NCBI GenBank assembly: GCA_900542005.1
Contig: UQLW01000002.1
Coordinates: 75,216 to 139,215 of the forward strand
Reading direction: 5' to 3'
Source of the DNA: an uncultured Eubacteriales bacterium
Lineage (GTDB): Bacteria; Bacillota; Clostridia; Christensenellales; UMGS416
Length of the DNA: 64,000 nt
The notes under the pieces are model-generated. The model saw only the letters and a program-made list of their open reading frames with translations, was not told the origin of the DNA and did not search any database. The position numbers and the translations under genes were made by a program. The stretch's first letter is position 1; each line of letters begins with the position of its first letter. Positions 7,815 through 17,086 of the stretch are shown here, in pieces.

Positions 7815-7841
7815 AAAAAAAGCCCCGGCATAGGCCGGGGC
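7815..7841 (-). terminator. Intrinsic terminator of the sugar permease operon
   Basis: An 8-bp perfect GC stem (7822-7829 with 7834-7841, loop ATAG) is followed on the minus strand by seven T residues. It separates the permease genes from the sporulation operon. Confidence 0.9.
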
Positions 7842-7853
7842 AAAATGGAGAGT

Positions 7854-8807
7854 TTATCCCTTGATAGAGCCGATCATGATGCCCTTCACGAAGTACTTCT
7901 GCAGGAAGGGGTAGACCACCGTAATCGGGAACACGGTAACCACCATGGTAGCCATACGGATGGTTTCAGCCGTGTAGTTCTGGGTTGCGCCTTCCACCTG
8001 ACGCTGGACATTATCCAGGCTCGCTGCCGGGTTCGCAGAGGTGATAGCAGTCAGGTTGGACTGAGCAATGATTTCCTTCAGCTGGCTGGCCGCGGTCTGC
8101 AGGTTGCGGCTCTTGGTGTAGAAGGCCGTGGCATACCAGTCGTTCCAGTGGCCAACGCCGTTGAACAGGGCGATGGTGGCCAGGATCGGCATGGAGACGG
8201 GGATGATAATGCGGAAGAAGATCGTCACATCATTCGCGCCGTCAATTCGGGCCGATTCCTCCAGGGAGGCCGGAATCTCACGGAAGAAGTTCATCATTAG
8301 GATACAGTTCCATACACCGAACAGGCTTGGTATCACATATACCCAGAAGGTATCGTACAAACCGATGTTTTTATATAGCAGGAACGTTGGGATAACGCCG
8401 CCGCCTACATACATGGCGATGATCAGTATCGTAAAGTAGAAGTTACGGAAAACCAGATCCTTATGGGCCAGTGCATAGGCGATGATGCCGGTAAAGAGCA
8501 CCGACGTCACGGTACCAATTAAGGTACGGGCGATCGTAACACCGAAGGCAGGCATCAATTGCTTGTTTTTGAACACCTGTTCATAGTTCTCAAGGGTGGG
8601 CTTACGGGGCCACCAGAAGATGCCGCCCAGGGAAGCGTCGTTGCCTTCGTTGAAGGAGATGACCACGCAGTAGTAGAAGGGGTACACCGTCAGAATGAAT
8701 ACGATCGCGCAGATAAGATATACGATGGTGTTGATAATGATATCTTCCGGCGTCTTTTTGATCTTGGTTGCTTTGTTGTGGATATTTGCAGCTTTGCTAT
8801 TCGCCAT
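7854..8807 (-). CDS. Carbohydrate ABC transporter permease (LplC/YtcP type)
   Basis: This 317-residue integral membrane protein is the second permease subunit of a CUT1-type sugar importer. About six transmembrane segments are visible, starting with IVYLICAIVFILTVYPFYYC. The EAA loop ESARIDGANDVTIFFRIIIP (residues about 190-210) is the contact site for the ATPase. The C terminus GIMIGSIKG is characteristic of the LplC/YtcP group. It lies 18 bases after its partner permease. No binding protein or ATPase is adjacent; gut Clostridia usually share one MsmX-like ATPase encoded elsewhere. Substrate is unknown, presumably oligosaccharides. Confidence 0.9.
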   Translation of the reverse strand: MANSKAANIHNKATKIKKTPEDIIINTIVYLICAIVFILTVYPFYYCVVISFNEGNDASLGGIFWWPRKPTLENYEQVFKNKQLMPAFGVTIARTLIGTVTSVLFTGIIAYALAHKDLVFRNFYFTILIIAMYVGGGVIPTFLLYKNIGLYDTFWVYVIPSLFGVWNCILMMNFFREIPASLEESARIDGANDVTIFFRIIIPVSMPILATIALFNGVGHWNDWYATAFYTKSRNLQTAASQLKEIIAQSNLTAITSANPAASLDNVQRQVEGATQNYTAETIRMATMVVTVFPITVVYPFLQKYFVKGIMIGSIKG

Positions 8808-8825
8808 TTTGTTCCCCCTCCTTTC

Positions 8826-9794
8826 TTAAAATAGGCCGATACCGGAAATCCACTTGGACACCTGGTTGCTGATGAGCACCAGGATAATGGAAATCACGGA
8901 CTGGAACAGGCCGACGGCGGTACCATAGGAATACCGGCCCTGGGTAAGACCAACCTTCAGGGTGTAGGTCTGCAGGATCTCCGACTTGGAAGCGTTCAGG
9001 GAGTTGTACAGCAGGTAGCAGGGCTCGAACATCGCGCCGCCGATCAGGCCGCCCAGGCTCATGATCAGCATGATCGAAATCGTACCCTTGATGGACGGCA
9101 GGGTGATATGCCAGATACGCTGCATACGGCTGGCGCCGTCCACAACCGCGGCTTCGTACAGGGTGGGGTCAACGCCCGTGATGGCCGCCAGGAAGATGAT
9201 GGCCGACCAGCCGGTCTCCTTCCAGATATCGGTCAGGATGTACATGCCCCAGAAGTACTTGGCGCTTGTCATAATCGGCACTGCTTCGTCTACCCAGCCA
9301 AAGTTCAGCATCATCTGCTGCAGCACGCCGTTCTGCATGTTCAGGAAGGACACCAGGATACCCTGGGTAACAACCCATGAAATGAAGTGCGGCAGGTAGC
9401 TGACCGTCTGCACCACGCGCTTGATACCCATGTTGCCGACTTCATTCAGCGCCAGAGCGAACAGGATGGGCGTCGGGAAGGTAAACAAGATACGCAGGGC
9501 GCTCAACGAAATCGTGTTGACCAGCAGGGGCCAGAAAGCGCTATCGTTGAACAGTTCAATAAACCATTTCAGACCGACCCATTCACTGGTGAAGAACCCC
9601 ATCAAGCCGAGCTTGGGCTTGAAGTTGTTGAACGCCATGGTCAGTCCGACCATCGGGATGTAATTGAAGATGAACAGGAACACCATACAGATCAGTGCCA
9701 GAATCTGCAATGTGGTCTGTTCCTTGAATTTGCGAAATACATACTGGCGGTCTCTTTTCCGCTGAGCAGCTTTCGCGACCTGGGCTTGTGCCAT
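8826..9794 (-). CDS. Carbohydrate ABC transporter permease (LplB/YteP type)
   Basis: This 322-residue permease pairs with the gene that follows. It has an N-terminal charged tail, then about six transmembrane segments beginning QILALICMVFLFIFNYIPMV, and the EAA loop YEAAVVDGASRMQRIWHITL around residues 215-235. Its end VSKWISGIGLF is typical of LplB-like proteins. It is the first gene of the two-gene operon and has a strong promoter about 220 bases upstream. The absence of a solute-binding protein gene next to it is unusual, since these systems are normally encoded as three genes. Confidence 0.9.
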   Translation of the reverse strand: MAQAQVAKAAQRKRDRQYVFRKFKEQTTLQILALICMVFLFIFNYIPMVGLTMAFNNFKPKLGLMGFFTSEWVGLKWFIELFNDSAFWPLLVNTISLSALRILFTFPTPILFALALNEVGNMGIKRVVQTVSYLPHFISWVVTQGILVSFLNMQNGVLQQMMLNFGWVDEAVPIMTSAKYFWGMYILTDIWKETGWSAIIFLAAITGVDPTLYEAAVVDGASRMQRIWHITLPSIKGTISIMLIMSLGGLIGGAMFEPCYLLYNSLNASKSEILQTYTLKVGLTQGRYSYGTAVGLFQSVISIILVLISNQVSKWISGIGLF

Positions 9795-10011
9795 ACGACC
9801 TCACTCTCCATCTACTTATTTTCTCTTACCGGCCCTGAACCGGTCAAAGACATGTCAAGGGGCTTTTCCTTCACGCCCAAGGCCCACGAACCATGAAAAT
9901 GAAAAATACAGCTAGCGTTCATCCTTCCTCGATGCGCCCTGCTGATCGTGGGTCTTTCACATTTCCTACAAGAGCCGTTTCCCAAGCGGTATTTCCCTTG
10001 CGGTTAAGCTT

Positions 10012-10040
10012 ATTTTAGTTTACATCTCCGCCTTTGTCAA
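10012..10040 (-). promoter_or_regulatory. Sigma-A promoter of the sugar permease operon
   Basis: On the minus strand a perfect TTGACA (10040-10035) is followed after exactly 17 bases by TAAAAT (10017-10012). This is the best vegetative promoter match in the first 20 kb and points at the permease at 9794. Confidence 0.8.
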
Positions 10041-10338
10041 TATGCGTATAGATTGCAGGGGCGCGCTGTGCAGTTTCACTAACCAAAAAACCAGCGCGTC
10101 ATCTCGCATTTTCCCGAACATTCAATTTTCATTGGTTTTAAGCCATTTGTTATGAAAGTTCAAAGGACGTTCAATTTTTCTACATAGTTTTATTTGTCTT
10201 TTTTTGCATTGACAACCTGCCTAAATTGTTTGCGGGAAGTGTTGGGCTATTTGAATAGGTGAAATTTGAACATATAAACCTGGCGAACGAGTCAAAATCG
10301 TACATATTGGTTTTTGTCATTTTCTTTCTAAAATTGCG

Positions 10339-10366
10339 AAAACCCCGGCAAAATTGCCGAGGTTTT
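10339..10366 (-). terminator. Probable terminator of the DUF4838 gene
   Basis: Arms 10339-10351 and 10354-10366 pair with one mismatch, with an AAAACC/GGTTTT base. On the minus strand the stem ends in TTTT. It lies about 70 bases after the restored stop of the DUF4838 gene at 10439. Confidence 0.6.
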
Positions 10367-10438
10367 CCAGGTTTTATCGTCAAAGGTGCTAAAGGGGCTT
10401 CCACGGCCTTTTTTCCGGGAAATTCCCCCTTCTGCGCT

Positions 10439-12167
10439 TTATTCCCAGCGGCGCTTAAAGGGCTGCTCGATCCGCTCCCGCGCCTGCTCCATGGTGCGGC
10501 CCTCCCAGATCTCATCGATCCCAAAGCGGGCAAAATCGCCAAAGAGCGCTTCGATTGCCTCAGGGCGGCCCTCCGTCTCCACCGGCTGCATCATGATCTC
10601 AAAGTACCGGATCGGCAGGCGGGCGATCGACGCGTTCCAGGATCTCGTCATTGTCAGCCATAGCCTCCGCCTTGTCAAAGAGCGCCTTCAGCTGGGGCAG
10701 GATGGGCGTGAGATAGTCGATGCGCGGCGGGTCGTAAATGCCAAAGTGGATGTCGGGGTTCGCTTCCACCGCCTGATGGAGCATCCGGTAATAGGCCATA
10801 AGGGGCTGGGCGGCGTTTCCAAAGTAGCCGACCATAAACTCCTCCACCAGCGTATCGGTGTCCAGCGTGGGGTCCCACATAAGGTGGGTCAGCACATAGC
10901 TGCGCAGCTCCGCCAGCTCGCACTTGCCGCAGGCGGCGGTGGCGCCCTCCTCAAAGATTCCCTTCACATTGTGGTCGATGAAGAACTGGATATTCTCCTT
11001 CAGCACATGGAAGTTGGGGAAGGGCATGAAGTAATGGGAGAAGTTGACCACATAATCCCATACATACAGCCGGTCGCAAACCTTGGCCCATTCCTTGAGG
11101 TCGTGCTGGAAGGAATCGCCATGCACCTTATCGGCAAAGGAACAGATCTCGTCGCACTGGGCCAGCGGATGGGCAAAGCAGCACTCGATGGAGCACAGGC
11201 GCACGCATACATTGTGCCGCGGGCGTATATGCTTGGGAGCCGGGCGCGTATATTGATAAGCCAGCGTGTCGATGACAATATGGGGATAATCCTTTTCAAT
11301 GGCCTCCGCCACCTGGTTGACGAAGTGGATCAGCGTGCCGGCGTGGCTGCCTTCCGCCTCGTCAATGGCTCGGCAGGCATCGCATTCGCAGTAGTTATAC
11401 CAGTCATTCTGGGAAACGGAGATGATGCTGGCCTCGGGGTGCTCCTCGATCCACTGGCGCACCTTTTTGATCACAAGGGCAAGCACATCCGGGTTCGTCA
11501 GGCACAGCTGGGTATGGAATTTCTCGCCGCAGCGTTCCCCGTTGACCAGCGAAAAGTACTCCGGATGGCTTTCAAAATATTCGTCCACCGGCACCAGCGA
11601 CTCAAAGGTATGCACAAAGGGGAAGTAGGAAATATTCCCGCCCTGCTCTGCGGTGCATTTCATGGTCTGCCCGTTGTTCTTGTTGCGGGCGGCCCAGGCG
11701 CCGTCCATGGAGTCCACCCAGAAGGATTCCCGGTATTCCAGCACCGGCACCTGCCGCTCGTCCAGGCAGGGCACCTTCAGCGTGCTGCGGGTCGGGATAT
11801 GGCTGACCTTGGAGGAGAACCACCGGCAGCCCAGCTTCTCCAGGAAGGTGTATACCCCGTAAAGGGTGCCGCGCTTGGCGCCGCCGGCAATCACCAGCCG
11901 CTCGCCCTGGGTCCGGATGACAAAGCCCTCCTCGCCCAGCTGCTCGCCCGCCACGTCCACGCCCATGGCCCGGGCTGCCTCGCCTCCGCCCACGACGATG
12001 CACCGGTCAGCCAGCGTTCCGCCGGCCTGCACCGGGAAAACGGCCTCCGTCATCTGAAAGAGGAAGCTTGCCAGCTCCCTGGCGGCATACTGCTCGCTGA
12101 CGGAAGCCTTTTCATCGACAATGATGACATACTCCGTCCTTTTGTCCTTGGCTGCAATAAAGCTCAT
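10439..12167 (-). pseudogene. DUF4838 glycan-degradation protein, interrupted by a 1-base frameshift near 10620
   Basis: The first frame (12167 to 10599, 522 residues) encodes a DUF4838-type protein. It has an N-terminal alpha-glucuronidase-like domain (EQYAARELASFL, LYGVYTFLEKLGCRWF) and a DUF4838 barrel domain with ISVSQNDWYNYCECDAC, IFEEGATAACGKCELAELRSY (C-x-x-C pair) and HLMWDPTLD. Normal coding continues in another frame from about 10620 to a stop at 10439 (RLPIRYFEIMMQPVETEG onward). Removing one G from the GGG at about 10621 joins the two frames. Domain membership suggests a uronic acid or complex-glycan enzyme. AGGAG precedes the ATG. It may be a true pseudogene, a recent mutation or a sequencing error. 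Confidence 0.8.
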
Positions 12168-12369
12168 GATACCTTATCTCCTTACATCCGGTTAGGGGAA
12201 TCCCTTCCCCCTTACGGGAAAAATTATACCGGCTTTGTCCGCCCGGCGCAAGGCCCTGCGCCTACCGCCGCTATGCAGGATATTGCCCTGTCAATATGTA
12301 TTGATTCTCCATGGACTTTCGATATTTTCGCCATGAAAATGAAGGTATAAACAAAAAGGAGGCTGTTTT

Positions 12370-13455
12370 ATGACGCTTGCCAATACCCATACCAAGCTGG
12401 CCGCGGGCGGGGACTTTACCATCGTCTATATGGGCGGCTCCATCACCCAGGCCGGCACCATGCCGCGCAACCAGCATATGGAGCCCTGGGGGTATCGGGA
12501 TCATATCACCGACTGGCTCCGCAGGCGCTATCCGGACGCGCAGATCCGCGACGTCCACGCTGCGGTCGCCGGTACCGGCTCGGAATTCGGCGTGCTACGC
12601 ATGGAGAAGGACGTGCATCCCTACCGTCCCGACCTGGTCTTTGTGGAATATGCCGTCAACGACGGCGGCGGCGACCGCCTGCACCTGAAGCAAACCATGG
12701 AGGGCATCGTCCGCCAGATCTGGGGCCGCAACCCCATGGCCGATATCGTCTTTGTCTATACGCTGGGCCGCGGCATGTTCTATGATTATGCCAAGGAAAA
12801 GCTGCCCGGCTCCATCGCCGCCCATACCCAGGTCGCCCGCTATTACGGGATCCCCGAGGTCACCATGGGCTGGGAATTCTGGCTTCGGGAGCTCCGGGGC
12901 GAGATGGACTGGGCCACCTACTTCAACGACGACGTGCATCCCAACGCCGAGGGGCACGCCTTTTACGGCCAGGTGGTCGCCCGGGAGCTGACGCCGCTGC
13001 TGACCGGCGAGGCTGCTGCCCATACCCTGCCTCCGGCCATGACACCCCACCCCTGGACCGATACCCATATGACCTATGCAAAGGATATCCCTCATCCCGG
13101 CTGGACAGAAGAAAATCATGTATACTGGAACTACGATCTGACCTGGGTTTGCTGCGACCAGCCCGGCCAAACGCTCCAGTATGATTTTGAAGGGAATCTC
13201 ATCGGCGTTTACTGGCACCTGGCCATGGACACCGGCGATGTGGAAATCTCCATCGACGGCGAACCCTGGCGCCGCTCCCCCACCTGGGACGGCTGGGTGC
13301 TCCAGGCGCCCGAGCGGATCAACTACAAGATCTGGGCCGACAACCTGCCCGACGGGCCCCATCAGCTCAGGCTGCGGATCGCCGACGGCAGCCAGTGGGC
13401 CAAATGCCAGGGGAACCATATCCAGCTTATCGCCTTTATGACGGCGAAGTTTTAG
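12370..13455 (+). CDS. SGNH/GDSL hydrolase family protein
   Basis: This 361-residue protein has block I in YMGGSITQAG (nucleophile serine about residue 26), the block III asparagine in EYAVNDGG, and the catalytic D-x-x-H in DDVHPNAEGH near residues 187-190. The C-terminal 130 residues form a beta-rich domain. SGNH hydrolases remove acetyl or other ester groups from plant polysaccharides, and it lies next to a clan GH-A glycosidase and divergent from the DUF4838 gene. There is no signal peptide, so it is probably cytoplasmic. AAAAAGGAGG precedes the start. The exact ester substrate is unknown. Confidence 0.85.
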   Translation: MTLANTHTKLAAGGDFTIVYMGGSITQAGTMPRNQHMEPWGYRDHITDWLRRRYPDAQIRDVHAAVAGTGSEFGVLRMEKDVHPYRPDLVFVEYAVNDGGGDRLHLKQTMEGIVRQIWGRNPMADIVFVYTLGRGMFYDYAKEKLPGSIAAHTQVARYYGIPEVTMGWEFWLRELRGEMDWATYFNDDVHPNAEGHAFYGQVVARELTPLLTGEAAAHTLPPAMTPHPWTDTHMTYAKDIPHPGWTEENHVYWNYDLTWVCCDQPGQTLQYDFEGNLIGVYWHLAMDTGDVEISIDGEPWRRSPTWDGWVLQAPERINYKIWADNLPDGPHQLRLRIADGSQWAKCQGNHIQLIAFMTAKF

Positions 13456-13465
13456 GAGGCAAACG

Positions 13466-14506
13466 ATGCTAAAAAACCATATGGTGGGCATTACCCCCGC
13501 CTTTGACGGGCCGAATTATGAACTCATGCGCCAGGCCGGCTTTGAATGGGTCCGCCAGGGCTACAGCTTTCCCTTTGAGGATCGGATCGGCGGCAAGCTT
13601 TCCCAGGGCTTTCTGAAATCCGACGCCGAAATTGACCGCTATCTGGCCGAGGGCTTCGGCGTGCTGTGCAACTTCCCCGGCCCCGGTTCCATGCGCTTTG
13701 TCCCCAGCGAGGGCAAGACCGTCTATTCCCGCGGTACGCCGCTGTGGATGGGCGAGCTCGACGAGGACCGCTATTATGAGCAGCTCTTTGAAATGGCCAA
13801 ATGGATGGGCGAGTACACCAAGGATAAGATTACCTACTGGCAGGTGGCCAACGAGCCGGACATCGATATCTTCTACGGCCCCCTGACCCGGGAGCAGAAC
13901 GTGCGCTGGCTGCTGACGGCCGCCCGCGGCCTGAAGGCCGGCAACCCGGCCGCTCAGTGCGGCATAAACCTGGGCTATATCAACGACTATGCCCGATTCC
14001 TGCTGAAGGCCATCTATGTGATCCCGGACTCCCCCTTCGATTATCTGGGGATCGACGGCTATATGGGCAGCTGGCAGCCCGGCGGCCCCGATAGCTGGAT
14101 CGGCTACATCGACGAGGTGACCGAGATCACCGGCAAGCCCGTCATCATCAATGAATGGGGCTATTCCTCGCTGCAGTGGGGCGAAAAACTCACCGACCTT
14201 GAGCGCAAGAATTTCTATAACCAGGACGTATGCCGCAACAAGTACTGGGACAAGGTATGGGGCAAGGGGCACACCCCTGAAGCCCAGGCGGAATATGTAA
14301 TCCGCTGCCAGGAGATCTTCGCCCAGCATCCCAACGTCATCGGCAATTTCTTCTTCCGCTGGAGCGACGCGGAAACCTGCTGGCAATGCGGCGAGCCCGA
14401 CTGCCCTGCCGAGTGCGCCTGGGGCTGCGTGGATACCCACGAAAATCCCAAGCCCGCCTATTGGGCCCTGAAGGAGGGCAACCAGCGTTACTTTAACAAG
14501 GGATAG
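13466..14506 (+). CDS. Clan GH-A glycoside hydrolase (GH5/GH39-like)
   Basis: This 346-residue TIM-barrel protein has the two clan GH-A glutamates: Glu130 in YWQVANEPD (acid/base) and Glu230 in VIINEWGYSS (nucleophile), exactly 100 residues apart. There is no signal peptide, so it acts on imported oligosaccharides. The late cysteine-rich segment CWQCGEPDCPAECAWGC is unusual and may bind a metal. It lies 10 bases after the SGNH hydrolase and shares its operon, which ends at the terminator at 14520. The family within the clan, and thus the specific sugar, cannot be fixed by eye. Confidence 0.8.
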   Translation: MLKNHMVGITPAFDGPNYELMRQAGFEWVRQGYSFPFEDRIGGKLSQGFLKSDAEIDRYLAEGFGVLCNFPGPGSMRFVPSEGKTVYSRGTPLWMGELDEDRYYEQLFEMAKWMGEYTKDKITYWQVANEPDIDIFYGPLTREQNVRWLLTAARGLKAGNPAAQCGINLGYINDYARFLLKAIYVIPDSPFDYLGIDGYMGSWQPGGPDSWIGYIDEVTEITGKPVIINEWGYSSLQWGEKLTDLERKNFYNQDVCRNKYWDKVWGKGHTPEAQAEYVIRCQEIFAQHPNVIGNFFFRWSDAETCWQCGEPDCPAECAWGCVDTHENPKPAYWALKEGNQRYFNKG

Positions 14507-14519
14507 CGCTGCGCGCTGT

Positions 14520-14558
14520 AAAGGCCGCCGGTCCGGAGAGATGGATTGGCGGCCTTTT
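14520..14558 (+). terminator. Intrinsic terminator of the SGNH-glycosidase operon
   Basis: A 10-bp perfect stem (14520-14529 with 14548-14557) ends in TTTT. The loop is 18 bases. Confidence 0.8.
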
Positions 14559-14598
14559 CCCTATTCTACGCCTCCCTCGGCCCTTGGCGCCCGCCCGG

Positions 14599-14940
14599 TC
14601 AGCGGCGGTCTTGGAAGAAATTCCCGTCGCCCAGCTTCTTCGCCGTCATCCGAAAGACCACACAGCCGTCCGGGCATACGATGTCCTTGCTGTAAGCGCT
14701 GCTGCCTCCGATGTTTTCCAGGTTTCCGCCGCTTCGCACCGCTTCCATCACGGGGAACATCAGCATCATCACCTTGGAGCAGATCCCCTGGCCCTGCCCA
14801 TTGACCGGGCAGCCGTAGCCGCAGGTATAGGTATCGCCGATTTCCTCCCCATTCCTGCAGTATCTCTCCGTCTGGCTGCCGTGAAGGAAGCCAATCACCT
14901 TGATTTCCCATTCATACTCTTCAGCATACCACTTTTTCAT
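14599..14940 (-). CDS. TIGR04076 family protein
   Basis: This 113-residue cysteine-containing cytosolic protein matches the TIGR04076 family by overall pattern: an N-terminal strand EIKVIGFLHG, a central YGCPVNGQGQGICSKVM helix region, and a closing CPDGCVVFRMTAKK. Four or more cysteines are spaced in pairs, which could bind metal. The function of the family is unknown. GGAGG precedes the ATG. It stands alone between two glycosidase operons and is convergent with the first. Confidence 0.65.
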   Translation of the reverse strand: MKKWYAEEYEWEIKVIGFLHGSQTERYCRNGEEIGDTYTCGYGCPVNGQGQGICSKVMMLMFPVMEAVRSGGNLENIGGSSAYSKDIVCPDGCVVFRMTAKKLGDGNFFQDRR

Positions 14941-15136
14941 CCTTTTCCTCCCCAGGCCCCGTAGCTTTTGCCGCTATTGTACCACGGAGGGCCGGCCCCT
15001 TCAATCTGCCCCTTTCCACGGCTCCAGGCAAAATAATGGCCGGAAGAATGGAAATAAGGGCTTTCCATCGATCCGGTTTCGCTGTATGCTGAAAAGAGCT
15101 GGGGCGCCTGAACGCCGCCAGACAAAGGAGGAGCAT

Positions 15137-16972
15137 ATGCAACCGATAACCTTTGACCATACCCGCCTGAGGCCCGGCTTCTGGCAGGATAAGCAGCGCA
15201 TGGTGCTGGACACCTCGATCGAGGCGGTACGGGCCCGCTTTGAGCAGACCGGGCGCTTCGCCGCCTTTGATTTCGCCTGGAAGCCCGGCGACCCGGACAA
15301 GCCCCACATCTTCTGGGATTCGGATATCGCCAAGTGGATGGAGGGGGCGGCCTACGCCCTTCAGCTCGCGCCCAATCCCGCGCTGGAGGCCCAGGTGGAC
15401 GAAGTCGTGGAAAAGATTATCGCCCATCAGGAGCCCGACGGCTATTTCAACATCTATTTCACCGTGGTGGAGCCGGGCAAGCGCTTTACCCGGCGGACGG
15501 ATCATGAGCTCTATGACGCCGGCCATCTCATAGAGGCTGCCGTCGCCTATGCCGCTGCCACCGGAAAGCGCGCTTTCCTGGACGCTATGATCCGCTATGC
15601 CGACCTGATCGACCGGGTTTTCCGCGTGGAGGGGTCTGCCGCCTTCATCACCCCCGGCCACGAGGAGATTGAGCTGGCCCTGGTCAAGCTGTACCGGGCC
15701 ACCGGCGAACGCCGGTATTTGCAGCTGGCCCTGTTTTTCGTAGACCGGCGCGGCTGCCAGGCTGAAGAGGAATACGCCGGTTTTGCCGGCCGCGGCTATT
15801 GCCAGGACCGCCTGCCGGTACGGGAGGAGACCGACGCCATCGGGCACGCCGTCCGCGCCGTCTATCTCTATGCGGCCATGGCCGATCTCTATGCGGAAAC
15901 CGGGGATGAGGCGCTGATGGAGGCCTGCCGCCGTATGTTCGACAGCATCACCCAGCGCCGCATGTACATCACCGGCGGCATCGGTTCCTCCGCCCATGGC
16001 GAGGCCTTTACGCTGGATTACGACCTGCCGAACCTCACCGCCTATGCCGAGACCTGTGCCGCCCTGGGCCTGGCCCTCTTTGCCCGCCGGATGAGCGCCC
16101 TGGAGCCCGACGGCCGCTATGCCGACGCCGCCGAACGCGCCATGTATAACGGCTTTCTTTCCGGCGTCTCCCTGGACGGCCGTTCCTTCTTCTATGAAAA
16201 CCCGCTGGAGCTGCAGCCCCGGCTCCGGGCCCGCGACGAAACCATGCTTCATCAGGGCATCCATTTGCCCATCACCCAGCGGGTGGAGGTGTTTGAATGC
16301 TCCTGCTGCCCGCCCAATGTGCTGCGCTTCATCGCCTCCATTGCCGATTTCCTTTATACCCGGCAGGACGGCGCCCTCTATGTCCACCACTACATGGCCT
16401 CCGAAACGCGCACCGGCGGCGGGCTGATCTGCCAGCAGACCGATTACCCCTATGAGGGGCGTGTGGAATTGACCGTGACAGACCCGGCCTTCACCCGCCT
16501 GGCCCTCCGGATCCCCGGCTGGTGCAGCGGCTTTACCCTTTCGGTGGACGGCGCGCCGGCAGCCTATCGTCTGGAGCGCGGATACGCCTATATGGAGCTT
16601 CCCGGCGGCAGCTGCTCCGTAACGCTGGATCTGGATATGCCTCCGGTGATGATGGAGGCCAATCCCCGCGTCTCTGCCGACTGCGGCCGGTACGCGCTGT
16701 GCCGCGGCCCCCTTGTATACTGCCTGGAGGGCGTTGATAACGGCGCGGACCTTCACGACCTGCGGGTCGACGCTGGTTCCTTTGCCTGCGGATGGAGCGA
16801 CGCGCTTAAAACGCCCATCATCACGGCCCAGGGCTGGCGCCGCCCGGCTACCGGCGCGCTGTACCGCCCGGCCGGAGGCGAGCGCATACCCCAGCCCGTC
16901 GTCTTTATCCCCTATTTCGCCTTTGCCAACCGGGGCGAAAGCGAAATGCTGGTCTGGTTCCTGGCCGAATAG
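15137..16972 (+). CDS. GH127 beta-L-arabinofuranosidase family protein
   Basis: The 611-residue protein matches GH127 (formerly DUF1680), zinc-dependent enzymes that cleave beta-L-arabinofuranosides from plant glycoproteins and pectins. The zinc ligands are visible: Glu305 and Cys307 in AETCAALG, and Cys390-Cys391 in FECSCCPPNVLR; in characterised members one of these cysteines is the nucleophile. The start at 15137 has AAAGGAGG upstream; the open frame extends further left but without a site. No signal peptide is seen, so the enzyme is cytoplasmic. It is a single-gene unit followed by the terminator at 17020. Confidence 0.92.
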   Translation: MQPITFDHTRLRPGFWQDKQRMVLDTSIEAVRARFEQTGRFAAFDFAWKPGDPDKPHIFWDSDIAKWMEGAAYALQLAPNPALEAQVDEVVEKIIAHQEPDGYFNIYFTVVEPGKRFTRRTDHELYDAGHLIEAAVAYAAATGKRAFLDAMIRYADLIDRVFRVEGSAAFITPGHEEIELALVKLYRATGERRYLQLALFFVDRRGCQAEEEYAGFAGRGYCQDRLPVREETDAIGHAVRAVYLYAAMADLYAETGDEALMEACRRMFDSITQRRMYITGGIGSSAHGEAFTLDYDLPNLTAYAETCAALGLALFARRMSALEPDGRYADAAERAMYNGFLSGVSLDGRSFFYENPLELQPRLRARDETMLHQGIHLPITQRVEVFECSCCPPNVLRFIASIADFLYTRQDGALYVHHYMASETRTGGGLICQQTDYPYEGRVELTVTDPAFTRLALRIPGWCSGFTLSVDGAPAAYRLERGYAYMELPGGSCSVTLDLDMPPVMMEANPRVSADCGRYALCRGPLVYCLEGVDNGADLHDLRVDAGSFACGWSDALKTPIITAQGWRRPATGALYRPAGGERIPQPVVFIPYFAFANRGESEMLVWFLAE

Positions 16973-17019
16973 CCGCAATGCGCTCTGTTTATGCCCTGAA
17001 CCCTTGACGGGAATTCAGC

Positions 17020-17056
17020 AAAAGGGACTGTTCAAATTTTGAACAGCCCCTTTTGT
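17020..17056. terminator. Bidirectional terminator
   Basis: A nearly perfect stem (AAAAGGG-CTGTTCAAA with its complement, one bulge) has A- and T-runs on both sides, ending the GH127 gene and the convergent membrane protein gene. Confidence 0.85.
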
Positions 17057-17086
17057 TATGGTCGAATGATTGCGAATCAGCGGTTA

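Larger units (their letters stand above)
9795..10438. other. Non-coding interval between the permease operon and the DUF4838 gene
   Basis: This stretch is AT-rich, with no convincing gene on either strand. It contains the permease promoter (10012-10040) with a leader of about 210 bases, and the DUF4838 terminator (10339-10366). A catabolite or regulator operator could be present, but no palindrome stands out. Confidence 0.6.

Noticed and set aside
10386..12350. Plus-strand long frame opposite the DUF4838 gene
   Set aside because: Mirror of the real gene; no start site and no domain.
14921..16978. Very long open frame on the minus strand opposite the GH127 gene
   Set aside because: A shadow of the GH127 coding sequence in a high-GC genome; contains no domain.
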